Below are positions 22,313 through 31,789 of a stretch of DNA of 36,586 nt, in pieces (position 1 is the first letter of the stretch; every line of letters starts with the position of its first letter). A program made the translations under genes and the position numbers. The notes under the pieces are model-generated. The model saw only the letters and a program-made list of their open reading frames with translations. It was not told the origin of the DNA and did no database searches. The stretch is from Euprymna scolopes. Lineage: Eukaryota; Mollusca; Cephalopoda; Sepiida; Sepiolidae. The stretch lies in contig CM044501.1 of the NCBI GenBank assembly GCA_024364805.1, forward strand, positions 47,983,544-48,020,129, in the 5' to 3' direction.

Positions 22313-23186
22313 ACAAAAGCGCGTGGTTCAGTGGGGGAAGACGTGGCTGCTTACCTTTAATGCATCCAAAACCAAACTCCTATCCTTACATCATCAACGC
22401 TTTGATCCCCATCTGGCATCAATTGTGATGGATGGCTCTCGTCTGGGTGAGGCCCCGTGTTTTGACAAGCTTCTGGGTTTGACCTTTACTCCTGATCTGA
22501 AATGGAACACGTACATCAAGTCTGTTGCCAAGGTCGCTGGAAAGATGGTGGGATCCTTCTACCGCTCCAGAAGATATCTCACTACTGATGCAATTCTCTA
22601 ACTATATAAAAGCCAAGTACGTCCAAGAATGGAATACTGTTGCCATATCTGGGCAGGAGCTGCTAAAAACAGCCTATCCTGCCTTGACAGAGTACAAAAT
22701 AGACTTCGTGGCTTAGTAGGGGATGCCCTTTTCTCTACCCTGCAACCTCTCTCCCACAGAAGAGACGTTGCGAGCCTATCCTTGTTTTATCGTTATTTCC
22801 ATGGCAGGTGCTCGTCTGAACTCCAATCTCTGGTCCCCCCTCGCCAATCTTTCATGAAAAACACCCGTCTAGCTGAATCCACTGTGAAAAATTTCCCCCA
22901 CTTTATATCTGTGCCTAAATCAAAACGCGGATTCCATGAACAAAGCTTCTTTCTTAGAACTGCACGCCTGTGGAACTCTGTTCCGTCTGCCTGCTTCCCA
23001 CCAGACTACAACTTGGATGTCTTCAAGTCCAATGTTAACAAATTCCTAATAAACCGCCCCCTTAAGTAAACACTTCATCAAATCTCCACACTAACGTAAT
23101 GTACTTGCAATAACCCTTATCCCTGAGTGGCTTACGGGCCTTGATAAGTGGTGATCACTGTGAAAAAAAACAAAAAAAAAAAAACT
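22313..23186 (+). mobile_element. CR1-like LINE inserted in the I-like LINE
   Basis: A 5'-truncated copy covering the end of reverse transcriptase and the 3' UTR: VQWGKTWLLTFNASKTKLLS, FDKLLGLTFTPDLKWN, KSVAKVAGKMVGSFYRSRRY, EYCCHIWAGAAKNSLSCLDR, ALFSTLQPLSHRRDVASLSL and a 146-codon open frame (22629-23069) ending FLINRPLK. The 3' UTR ends CCTTGATAAGTGGTGA plus an A-rich tail. It has few breaks and matches other copies well, so it is the youngest CR1-like insertion here. The host endonuclease sequence resumes at about 23187. A target-site duplication is not obvious, and the 5' boundary is accurate to about 10 bp. Confidence 0.9.
22629..23069 (+). pseudogene. CR1-like pol, C-terminal fragment
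   Basis: 146-codon open frame coding the C-terminal domain downstream of the reverse transcriptase in the CR1-like LINE. It contains YCCHIWAGAA, LSCLDRVQNRLRGLVGDALF, SLFYRYFHGRCSSEL, SFFLRTARLWNSVPSACFP and DVFKSNVNKFL. The catalytic YADD is missing through 5' truncation; an in-frame stop lies just upstream near 22600, where the text otherwise continues the family sequence (DAIL then stop). This is the best-preserved version of this domain in the window and useful as a query for the others. Confidence 0.85.
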
Positions 23187-25599
23187 TGTAAGCAATTGCA
23201 ATTTCAGTGACTCTAAATAGAACCATAACACTTTGCTCAATCTATATCCCCCCCAAGAGATACAATCAATGAAACTGAATTAACTCAATTAATAAAACAA
23301 CTCCCTAAACCATTTATTCTGCTGGGAGACCTCAACAGTCACAATGTAATATGGGGAAGTAAAGAGACAAAAGAGGAAAAGAAATAGAAAACATAATAAA
23401 CAAAAATAATCTATGCCTCCTTAATAATCAAAACTATACTTATATGTACCCGGCAACAGGTACTTTCACCGCCATCGACCTTACCCTATGTAACCCATCC
23501 ATATATATGGACTATGATTGGCGAGTACACAATGACACCTGTGGGAGTGACCATTTCTCAATCATTCTGGAAAGTCTAAGTACTAGTACTGAACAAAAAG
23601 CACCCAAATGGAACCTACATAAAGCAGATTGGGAAGACTTCCAGGAACAGTGCAAAAACCAATTAATAACCGAAAAGAAAGATGAAGATGACCATCTGAA
23701 CTACTTCATTAAAACCCTCACAAATATAGCAAATAATACCATACCGAAAACAACCAAAACCAACATTCATAACAAACCTTGGTTCACAATAGAATGCAGA
23801 AAAGCTATCAGAGCTCGACGAACTGCCTTAAGAAAATTCAAAAAGAACCTAACAAGCGAAAACCTGGATTTCTTCAAAAACAACAGACGAATCATAAAGG
23901 AATCCAAAAGAACAACATGGAGAAATTATGTATGCAAAATTAATGTGAATACCAAGGCAAAAACGGTTTGGAATATGATGAGGAAAATAGAAGGAAGGTG
24001 TAGTAGTACACCAATATCTCACGTTTCTAAAGACAACAAAATATTCACATCTCTAAAAGACATTTCCAATAACCTGGTAGATAATTAGAGAAAGAAGAAA
24101 AGAAGAAAATTCAATTTAAATCACAAAATACTGAAAAATACAACCAACCTTTTTACCTTGTCTGAACTAAAAGAATCTCTAGCTGAATCCCATGACACAG
24201 CTACAGGGCCGATGAAATTCCATACGAAATCCTCAAAAAACTTCCAGAAACCTCAATGAAATATTTACTTGAAATTTTCAACATTATATGGTCCAGTGGA
24301 AACATACCTGAGACATGGAAAGAGACCACAATAATACCAATCCCCAAATCTGAAAACCCAAACATCCAATCCCAATCAAGTAACGCTTTAGATTCATTGA
24401 ATTTCAGGCCAATAGCCCTAACAAGCTGCATTTGTAAAACCATGGAAAGGATTATAAACAGAAGACTAATTTGGTTCCTCGAAACAGAACCTCATCACGG
24501 AATCTTAATCAGGATTCAGGAACAATCGAAGCTCAATAGACCATCTAGTCAGACTGGAAACCTTCATTAGAGAGGCCTTTCTAAGGAAGGAACATCTTAC
24601 AGCAGTGTTCTTTGACATGGAAAAATCTTATGATACTGTATGGAAGTATGGTGTTACAAAAGATCTGAAGGAGCTTGGACTAAAAGGCAGAATGCCAATT
24701 TTTACTGAAAATTTTCTAAAAAACAGACTGTTCAGTGTAAAAGTTGGCACAACCCTCTCGGACTTGAAGGAACAAGAAAATGGAGTACCTCAAGGGAGTA
24801 TTCTATCAGTGACCCTGTTCAGTATTTGAATAAATAACATTGTAAAAAACCTTAATCCTGGGGTAGACTGCTCCCTATATGTGGATGACATTTTAATATG
24901 TTGTAGATCGAAATATATACCCATAATCAAAAGGAAATTTCAATTGTGCCTAAACAGAATAATGAAATGGACGGAAGAAAATGGATTTCAATTCTCGAGG
25001 AAAAAAACGAAATGCATGCATTTCTACAAACTAAAGAATCTAAATAAAAAGCCTAAATCTACCACATCTCCCAACTGACAATTATAAGATTCCTTATACT
25101 GACCTTAGACCCCTGATAAAAGCACACATACAAAGAAAATGGCAACTACGATGGAATCAACATGAAAGCAGCAAACTATACTCCATAAAACCTAAACTTA
25201 AGGAACGATGTCCAAACACTAAAAGATCATGCTGAGAAGATATAATATTGACTCGACTACACATAGGACACACCAATATAACCCACTCATATATACTCAA
25301 TGAAGAATCAGCACCAGAATGCATCCCATGCCAAGAGAGGCTCACAGTGGAACACATCCTAGTTAAATGTACTGATCTTGCCCCAACCAGAAAACTATAC
25401 TATGTGGAAAACAATATGGAGGACCTTTTTGAAAAATCAACCCAATGAATATCCGATCATACCTAAAAAAAAATAAATCTATATATGAAAATCTAAGAAA
25501 ACCTAAAGACATCCATATATACATATTCAACTATAAATACAACATCTGAAATATGCACACAACTAATCTCTTTTGAAAAATTCTTCCGACTTTTAATGC

Positions 25600-25619
25600 C
25601 CCCCCCCCCCCAAAAAAAA
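25600..25619. repeat. Poly(C)-poly(A) junction tract
   Basis: A run of about 12 C followed directly by 8 A, within the presumed 3' UTR of the I-like LINE. Confidence 0.85.
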
Positions 25620-25665
25620 TAGGCTGAAAAAGTCATTAAACCCATTCAATCCAATTCAATGCAAC

Positions 25666-26200
25666 ATTTTCCTTAATCATCATATTTTCTGTTGGTACAT
25701 ATGATTAGTTGGGCTATTGATATAAATAGATTAAAAGCTGTAGAGTTAAAGTATTTGGATATGATCAAAGTATAGTATCTGTTCTGTTATTACATTTCAT
25801 GTTTTCTGTCCCTGGTTAGTGAAGAAAAAATTCTTTTACATCTGAGAAATTTTTATTTTTATCCCAATCCAGTTTGGGAAGCGGAATATTTCCCTACATT
25901 AAAAACCAATCTAAGTCTGCCCTTGTTGGAAGGCAAATAAATAGAGACTCTGAAATTCTTCTAGTCTGTACATTTTATCTGCTCATAGTGGAATTGGTGT
26001 TGATTATTCTACTGAGGTCATCTGTCCGGCTGAATCATCATTAATTACAATTAACTGACCCAAATAATGTTTGCATTGAAATATTCAGTACACAGATGAA
26101 GGCGCAGATATAAATAGAGCTGTACTCAAGCTAATGTTTCACTATTCTCACACATGTAACTTTTTTATTTTTTAAATTCATCATTGTTAATTCTTATCAT
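25666..26200. other. Unassigned AT-rich sequence
   Basis: No gene or named element seen between the end of the I-like LINE and the repeat that begins near 26203. Confidence 0.55.
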
Positions 26201-26202
26201 AA

Positions 26203-26641
26203 ACTAGCGGGGGGGGGGTGTCTTTACCCGGTCCTAAAATATGCTTAAATATGATATTTTAATTTGTCCAGATTTCGTATGTATTATTATGGATTTGTGA
26301 TTTCAAAAGTAAAAAAAAAAGTATTATGGTGCCATCAGCTAGAATCGAAACCGAAGCTGTAGCATTCAAAGTTGGTGATGTTACCACTGTACCAACATGA
26401 CATGCATATGAACTGATTAAAAATAAACTAAGATGAAGGCACAAAATGTGTTACGATTTTTCAATTTTGACCTATTTTTGACCCCTTAAAACCGGCTAAA
26501 GATCCATAAAAGAACTGCCCATAACTTCAATCATTTTAGGCCCCAAGTGCTGCTCTGTGACTTTTCGTTTTGGAGGAAATAGACTTTGAAAATATAGAGA
26601 CAGGCAGACAGACATATAGTGTTTTATGTATTAGATTATAA
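26203..26641 (+). repeat. Possible dispersed element with ACTAGC start and ATTAGATTA end
   Basis: Starts ACTAGCGGGGGG...TACCCGG and ends with a GACAGGCAGACAGACA run, then TTTATGTATTAGATTATA. Start and end of this type often bound one element in invertebrate genomes, and a similar start appears at the window's right edge (36556). The middle holds a minus-strand tRNA-like SINE head, which may be a later insertion. This is pattern recognition only; no terminal repeat was proved. Confidence 0.35.
26327..26401 (-). mobile_element. tRNA-Gln-like SINE head or tRNA pseudogene
   Basis: 75-nt tRNA-like sequence on the minus strand. The A box TGGTACAGTGG is a perfect TRGYNNAGYGG match. The B box GTTTCGATTCT has two mismatches. 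Spacing between the boxes is 43 nt, as in a real tRNA. The loop CTTTGAA fits an anticodon loop with TTG in anticodon position, as in tRNA-Gln, and the 3' end reads GGCACCA. The anticodon stem and part of the acceptor stem do not pair well, so it is degenerate. A T-rich run follows, as at a Pol III terminator. Confidence 0.55.
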
Positions 26642-27270
26642 AAATCATAAAAAGATCTTTTTTTACATGTTTCAAACATGTTTGTCCTAATTTCTGTTGT
26701 TGTATTAGGAAAACCATGGATTTAGACATGTGTCATCTGCAGGTGGGTTAGAAGTTAAAATTGAAAAACAAAAACAAAAGGTCAAAGAATTATTTTGATC
26801 AATAAATAAACAAAGCAAAAACATCCCTTGTCCATGATTTAAAAGCATCAGAAGAATGATATTGTCGCAGGAAGCTATAATTGGAAATTATGTTGTCTTA
26901 AAACAATCAGAAATTGTAATGAAATTTAGAATCAATATAATTTTGTGTAATTTAGCAATTATAAAAGATGGTTTGTGTGTGTGTGGGAGGGATCATTACT
27001 ACCTCTCTGATCCAGTTCTGAGCATTTAAATTAACTTCAGTCCCATCACTCAGACCTTAGAGTTAGTTTTGTTCTGCTTTGGCTTGATCAAGGTCAGGGA
27101 GTCCACCATCAAAAACGCGTCACTCAACTATATCCCTCCAAATGTCAGACCCATGGGGAGGGGGGGGGTCTTCGTATGATACTGAGTTGAGTATAGACTA
27201 AAGTATGCATATCCGTGTTAGATCTTCCGTGTGTTAAAGAATGGGGCAAGAATGGCAGTTGTTTGGCAGT
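26642..27270. other. Unassigned sequence
   Basis: No gene supported. It includes a GT run near 26972 and a nine-G run near 27163. The segment 27000-27170 is less AT-rich and may be an old repeat of unknown type. Confidence 0.5.
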
Positions 27271-27606
27271 TTAGTAGAAAGAATAAACATTTAACAAATC
27301 AAGAAAAATCGGAATGAGGACACCAAAATCCAGAGAATTGAATTTTATCATTGTTTTGGTTCTGATAGTTTTCTTTTTCTTTAGAACAATCAACAATGTT
27401 GCAACAAAACATGATATCAACAGAAAGAAATAAAAGAAAAAGATTATGCTAGAAGCGTATCTTTTAGAATTCTCAGTATCAGGTCCATTGGGGCTTAAAT
27501 TCATGATAGGGCCTATTGGCTGAAGCTCATCGGAAGACCCGTCAGGTTTAAAGTCACAAGAAGGAAACAGACAATCAATGACTATCTCAGTTGGAAGGAT
27601 TTCTTG
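27271..27606 (-). CDS. Candidate terminal exon encoding a membrane anchor
   Basis: Minus-strand open frame of about 112 codons from a possible splice acceptor to a stop at 27271-27273. The acceptor reads TTCCAACTATACTTGGCTCAG (AG at 27608-27607), a pyrimidine-rich context, and the frame stays open across it. The product begins QEILPTEIVIDC, has two Cys (IDCLFPSC), a Pro/Asn/Ser-rich linker, then a strongly hydrophobic segment (SSIIFFFYFFLLISC and FVATLLIVL) followed by KKKKTIRTKT. This arrangement of ectodomain, one transmembrane helix and a basic stop-transfer resembles the end of a type I membrane protein. No ATG lies near the beginning of the frame; the first in-frame ATG is at IMNLSP. I do not recognise a family. 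It could also be chance or an element remnant. A polyadenylation signal just downstream was not found. Confidence 0.3.
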   Translation of the reverse strand, partial: QEILPTEIVIDCLFPSCDFKPDGSSDELQPIGPIMNLSPNGPDTENSKRYASSIIFFFYFFLLISCFVATLLIVLKKKKTIRTKTMIKFNSLDFGVLIPIFLDLLNVYSFY

Positions 27607-27767
27607 CTGAGCCAAGTATAGTTGGAAGGAGGAATACAAAATGTGAGGATCAGAGCATATGGCATGAATATATTAATTTCAAAGTCACTTAAATTCAATC
27701 AACAGGCATCAAATATAATACAGGATTTTCTTTTGTTTTAGTTTTTTTCTTTTAGAAAGAAAAAAGG

Positions 27768-27769
27768 CA

Positions 27770-27805
<36 letters not shown>

Positions 27806-27808
27806 CAG
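27768..27808. repeat. (TA)n microsatellite
   Basis: TA repeats with one G interruption. Confidence 0.9.
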
Positions 27809-27839
27809 ATACTAACCTGTTCATTACGTAATCCATGTA

Positions 27840-28300
27840 GGAGATATTAATCCATATATATAGATGGTTCATAGGAGGCATGAAATCTTATGCCCCTATG
27901 GGTAGATGCCATCCAACAGGGTTTCTGGTGCAAAACACAAGAGTCCGGCTACAACGAATCTTCACTAGTCCTCGTGGGGAGTTGTGATTATTGCTTCAGG
28001 ATGCAATGAATCCATTTCTCTAATCCTGTTTGGATTGAAGATATTGTTTCATATTTGTTCCTGTTCCTTCCATGGTGTCAGTACTTCCAACTGATGGCCT
28101 TGTGTCATCCAGTTAAGAGCCAACTTCTTCATGATTACATGCATGGCCGTTCAACATGTTATCTAGCTGGCGTGTATTAGTGTTTCATCACAGCCGACAA
28201 GATCTAAGAAGTGACAAAATCTTTTTTTCAAGTTGCACATGGTTTTCATCGAGTGGGGGTGGGGCATGCCCACACATGCACATCAATCAAATTAATACAA
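27840..28300 (-). other. Unidentified moderately GC-rich segment
   Basis: Less AT-rich than its surroundings. On the minus strand a short frame reads MKKLALNWMTQGHQLEVLTP, then is broken by stops. Palindromic words such as GGCATGAAATCTTATGCC (27879 on) occur. It could be a degenerate mobile element; no family motif was recognised. Confidence 0.35.
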
Positions 28301-28575
28301 GTCGCTGATTAACAAACTGCATCCGCATGCTTACATTCCCTTTTTTTGCCTACGTGACACCAATGCTTTTACTTATGGTGGTAGAAAACGTCATTTCTAT
28401 GTGTACCTGGTTTTACCCAGTTCACGACCGCAACATCATGTTCTGTAGGAAACCCCTTTATAATGAAAGAGATAAATAAGATACCCTTTAAAACTTTTCA
28501 TAGATAGTTAAATCATTTTTACAAAATTCTATATCTCATCTCCAAAAGTAACTAGTTGATAGACCTAAACACATC

Positions 28576-29745
28576 ATCATCATCATGTTTGTTTTAACAT
28601 TTGTATCACATGCTCGCATGTGTTGAATGCTTTTAAAAAATGTATTTCCAAGCTAACATATCTCTATTCAAATCTTTATTCATCCCTTTTTTCCGCAGAT
28701 CCATTTTTATTCTTTCCATGTTTTCCGTGGCCCTCTGCCTGTAAACTAACACTGCTATCCCAAATGTTGTACATCTACTAACTTAAGAACTCACATTTGT
28801 TCTTTTAACATGACCATACCATCAGTGTCTATTTTGCTGTACACAACACCCTACATTCCCTAAATGTATCATCCTCTGATGTGATCAAAATTAAGTTTGT
28901 CAACTTCTAAGGTTCACAAAATACATCCATCATATCATTCTTATATCATTCCTCTCCATGCATTGCATGTCCACAACCCTCACTAGCCAGGTTTCATTTC
29001 CATACATCATCGCACTTCATACACATTCCTGATAAACTTTTCCCATTATCAACAGCAGCAATGTTCTGCTAGTAATACCAGGAGTTCCCTGAATTTAGTT
29101 CATTCACTTCTAAATCTCGCAATTCTTTACCCTGGTCGCCAGTGCTATTACCAAGGTAACAAAACATTGACAACCTCAACAGCTTTGCTATTCAGATGTA
29201 ATTTTCTTCGCATCTCAATTCACATCCATCTCCATTATCTTACAATTGTCGCACACAATTTGGTTATCATTTCTTAATTTACCAGTAATTCCATTTCTTG
29301 ACGATCCCCCCTCCCCAAATATTTGCACCCTACTTTCTTTCCACGAACTGAACAGATAAACTTTCCTCTTTCAGAAGCTTTCCAACGTTACAGTTGCTGA
29401 TCATTAATTACTTTAGTCTATTAACATTCACCCTCAGACTTTTACTTTCCATAGCATTCCTCCAAGTGTTTAATTTAACAACTAGGTCATCCACTGTTTC
29501 ACGGAGATGTAGAAAATCATCATCATACAGCATATCTTCCAGACAACCTGTATGCAACTCTCTGAACAATGCTTCTAAGGCACAAATGAAAACGCAATAG
29601 ACTCAGTATAGATGGCTGATCATTTAAACTGTCACTAAATGTACTGTTGATTCTAACATGACTTTGAGAATTTCTGTACATTTCTTGAACAATTTTCATC
29701 ATCCACTTGTTTGGCCCTAGTTTAGCTATCACTTATCCACTTGTT
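28576..29745 (-). mobile_element. LINE reverse transcriptase with embedded Cys finger, degenerate
   Basis: Minus-strand remnant of a non-LTR retrotransposon. Order on the minus strand: AKLGPNKWMMKIVQEMYRNS and HVRINSTFSDSLN (29650-29730, fingers/palm), YDDDFLHLRETVDDLV in place of the usual YADDL block (29480-29530), LNTWRNAMESKSLRVNV (about 29440), then CSVRGKKVGCKYLGR (about 29310-29350), which resembles the Cys-rich finger found in this type of LINE with two of four Cys lost. RGRPRKTW (about 28725) is the conserved C-terminal block. The end is followed on the minus strand by CATGATGATGATGATG (28576-28590), a short tandem tail as used by RTE-like elements. Many stops and frameshifts make it inactive. 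The clade (RTE-like) is tentative. Confidence 0.7.
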
Positions 29746-29830
29746 CCATATACCAAGTGGTGGCTCATTCGTCTTTAAGATGTTCTGAAGGAACCATAAA
29801 AAAACAATGAAAGACACTTATATTGCTATA
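29735..29830. repeat. Direct repeat, copy 1 (partner 30586-30685)
   Basis: Shares TTGTTCCAT, TCTTTAAGAT, TTCTG.AG.AACCATA and GACACTTATATTG in the same order and orientation with 30586-30685. Similarity is near 75-80% by eye. It is at the 5' edge of the minus-strand LINE. Confidence 0.65.
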
Positions 29831-30320
29831 GTACATTCTTTATTCTGCTAAGAAAAAGAGCTATATAAACATAACCCTGGTCGTACTTTGCTCAGGCAAA
29901 ACTGCATTTCGTCTATGCTTATCTGATTTTTTATTTCCTGATCCATTCTTCTCTCACTTTCAAGAATTGATTCATTAATTTTAAGCCACTTTAATTATCT
30001 ATTGTTTTCTCTTTAAATTTGTAACAACAATTATACTAAGTTCCCAATCTTTCAGGGATAATCTCTTCTTTTATGATAATCTCTTCTTTTATGATCCGAT
30101 GTATCAAGTCTGCAATCATCTCAATACCTGTTTCATTTCCAACCTTCAACATTTTTGCAACAATACCTAACGCTCCTCCAGCCTTACCCTTTTTCATCCT
30201 ATTTTTTTATAATTGGATCAGAAACTACTTATACAACTTCTAGATTTTTATAATTCCATAAAAACTATATTCAATAATTTCTTATAGTGGCATTTCCTAG
30301 TATCCCTCTTGTCATGTTCA

Positions 30321-30542
30321 TTTGTTGCTAACATTGCTTTGTTATGGGGAATTAACTTTTGTTGCTAACATTGCTTTGTTATGGGGAATGAACTTTTGTT
30401 GCTAACATTGCTTTGTTATGGGGAATGAACTTTTGTTGCTAACATTGCTTTGTTATGGGGAATGAACTTTTGTTGCTAACATTGCTTTGTTATAGGGAAT
30501 GAACTTTTGTTGCTAACATTGCTTTGTTATGGGGAATGAACT
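30321..30542. repeat. 37-bp tandem repeat, six units
   Basis: Six consecutive 37-bp units, each beginning TTTGTTGCTAACATTGCTTT and ending GGGGAATKAACT. Units start at 30321, 30358, 30395, 30432, 30469 and 30506. They are almost identical (one T/G change and one A/G change noted), so the array expanded recently. There are no spacers between units, so it is a minisatellite and not a CRISPR. Confidence 0.95.
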
Positions 30543-30585
30543 TTTCACCATACTCATGTTTGCTTTTGCTGTTTAGCTAACCCTT

Positions 30586-30685
30586 ATTCATTTGTTCCAT
30601 GGACCAACTGATAGATCATTTGTCTTTAAGATCTTCTGCAGAAACAATAGAAGAACAATGAACGACACTTATATTGGTATTCTTT
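30586..30685. repeat. Direct repeat, copy 2
   Basis: Second copy of the segment at 29735-29830, same orientation. It includes TTGTTCCATGGACCAACTGA and CAATGAACGACACTTATATT. The two copies enclose about 750 bp with the 37-bp tandem array. Confidence 0.65.
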
Positions 30686-30689
30686 ACTA

Positions 30690-31789
30690 GATTAAAACTT
30701 GATAAATTTTTTTGTTTTTAATGAAAATAAATACTTGCTAATGTGATATAGATTTTTTACTCATAACATAATGAAAAATAAACTACAAGTAAATAACCCC
30801 TTTAATCTTGATGGGTAATATCCTATGACTTGTAATGACTATTTTGAAGTTTAGATAGTCAATCTTGTTTACTATGAAAAGTATTGTAAACTAAAACACA
30901 CACGCACACACATAAGCGTGTACACTCATTTGATATATGGTTATCAAACATGGCAGCTGTCAGAAATAAAAATGACTCTTCTAAAAAAGAATAAAAACAA
31001 AAGGTAAAAAGAATGGAAACTGAATTCAGAATATTTTGTTTGATGTGAGAAATCCACTTATGTAGAATTGCTTAACACATCTCATCCAATGTCTTACTGC
31101 TTGTGGTTTTGTTTCTCATTTTGTTTACACTAAGAATATTTTCATCTTTTCACTCATCTGTTTGTATGCAAAGATAGGTACATATAGTCAACTAGATCAT
31201 CAGTGTTATTTGTACATGAAAAAGAATATTTGTTTATGAGGATGAAATTTTCCATAATTTCATTTTTCTTTTTATGTCATTCTGTTTTTCTCATTTCTTT
31301 CATATTTTTCATGAGAAATAAAATTTTACTGACTGCGTCACCCATTGATTTTGTGTGAGATTGTTTGTATTGGAAACAAATGAGTTTGTAAAGTCAGTCA
31401 AATATAAAAATAAATAAAAGCAAAAAACCCCAAATTAGTTATGCTGATGTTCCCTTTTTTTATAATGAACTATTCCAATTTTTTTCTTTTCTTTATTATA
31501 TTTGACTTAAACAAAGAAAGACTCATAGAAATAAATCTGACCATGTAAAATTAGAGGGAAGGTCAACATCATATGGTGAGAGATTGTAAAAGTGATAGAA
31601 ATTAAAGGGTGTTTGCTGCATTACTTGCAAGTTGTGGCTAATTGGACAAGATTTTTTTAAAAGCAAACTAAAAAAAATTTGGGTTAATTAAAATTTATAC
31701 AGAAACAAACATTGATTAAATAAAAAAAAAATGGATAATTCAAAGTTCTAATACATAAAAAAAAATCTGCACTGAAATAAATTATTACC
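30690..31789. other. Unassigned AT-rich sequence
   Basis: No gene or named element recognised. Short CA run near 30900. Confidence 0.55.

Larger units (their letters stand above)
22057..25446 (+). pseudogene. LINE ORF2 (endonuclease-reverse transcriptase), degenerate and interrupted
   Basis: ORF2 starts 48 bp after ORF1. The APE endonuclease opens with KIIHWNIRGTKANLNELL (catalytic Asn in WNIRG) and VCLQETF (catalytic Glu). The frame breaks in a C run near 22280, and a CR1-like LINE occupies 22313-23186. The endonuclease resumes with ITLCSIYIPP, LLGDLNSHNVIWGS (Asp/Asn of GDLN, about 23324) and GSDHFSII (Asp/His, about 23555). A linker, NKPWFTIECRKAIRARR, follows. Reverse transcriptase: IPETWKETTIIPIPK, LNFRPIALTSC, FFDMEKSYDTVW (motif A), NGVPQGSILSVTLF (motif B) and YVDDILICC (motif C, 24878). 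After a deletion near 25078, the C-terminal region shows LHIGHTNITHSYIL and CIPCQERLTVEHILVKC. Several frameshifts and stops make it dead. It once copied the element RNA into DNA by target-primed reverse transcription. Confidence 0.85.
20220..25665 (+). mobile_element. I/Nimb-like LINE, near full length but degenerate
   Basis: The largest element in the window. In order: a 5' region (to about 20840), ORF1 with zinc knuckles (about 20827-22008), ORF2 with APE-type endonuclease (from 22057, continuing after an insertion at 23187), reverse transcriptase (about 24080-25078), a deletion, then a C-terminal Cys/His block (about 25090-25446) and a 3' UTR. The knuckle-bearing ORF1 and the conserved C-terminal region after the polymerase fit the I/Nimb lineage of non-LTR retrotransposons. 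The thumb and the expected RNase H region between about 25078 and 25090 are missing. A CR1-like LINE sits in the endonuclease. The exact 5' and 3' ends are not certain. Confidence 0.8.

Noticed and set aside
26327-26401. Functional tRNA-Gln gene
   Set aside because: Anticodon and acceptor stems do not pair properly and the B box has mismatches, so a SINE head or pseudogene is more likely.
30321-30542. Possible CRISPR array from regularly spaced repeats
   Set aside because: Units are contiguous 37-bp copies with no variable spacers, and the context is animal DNA.
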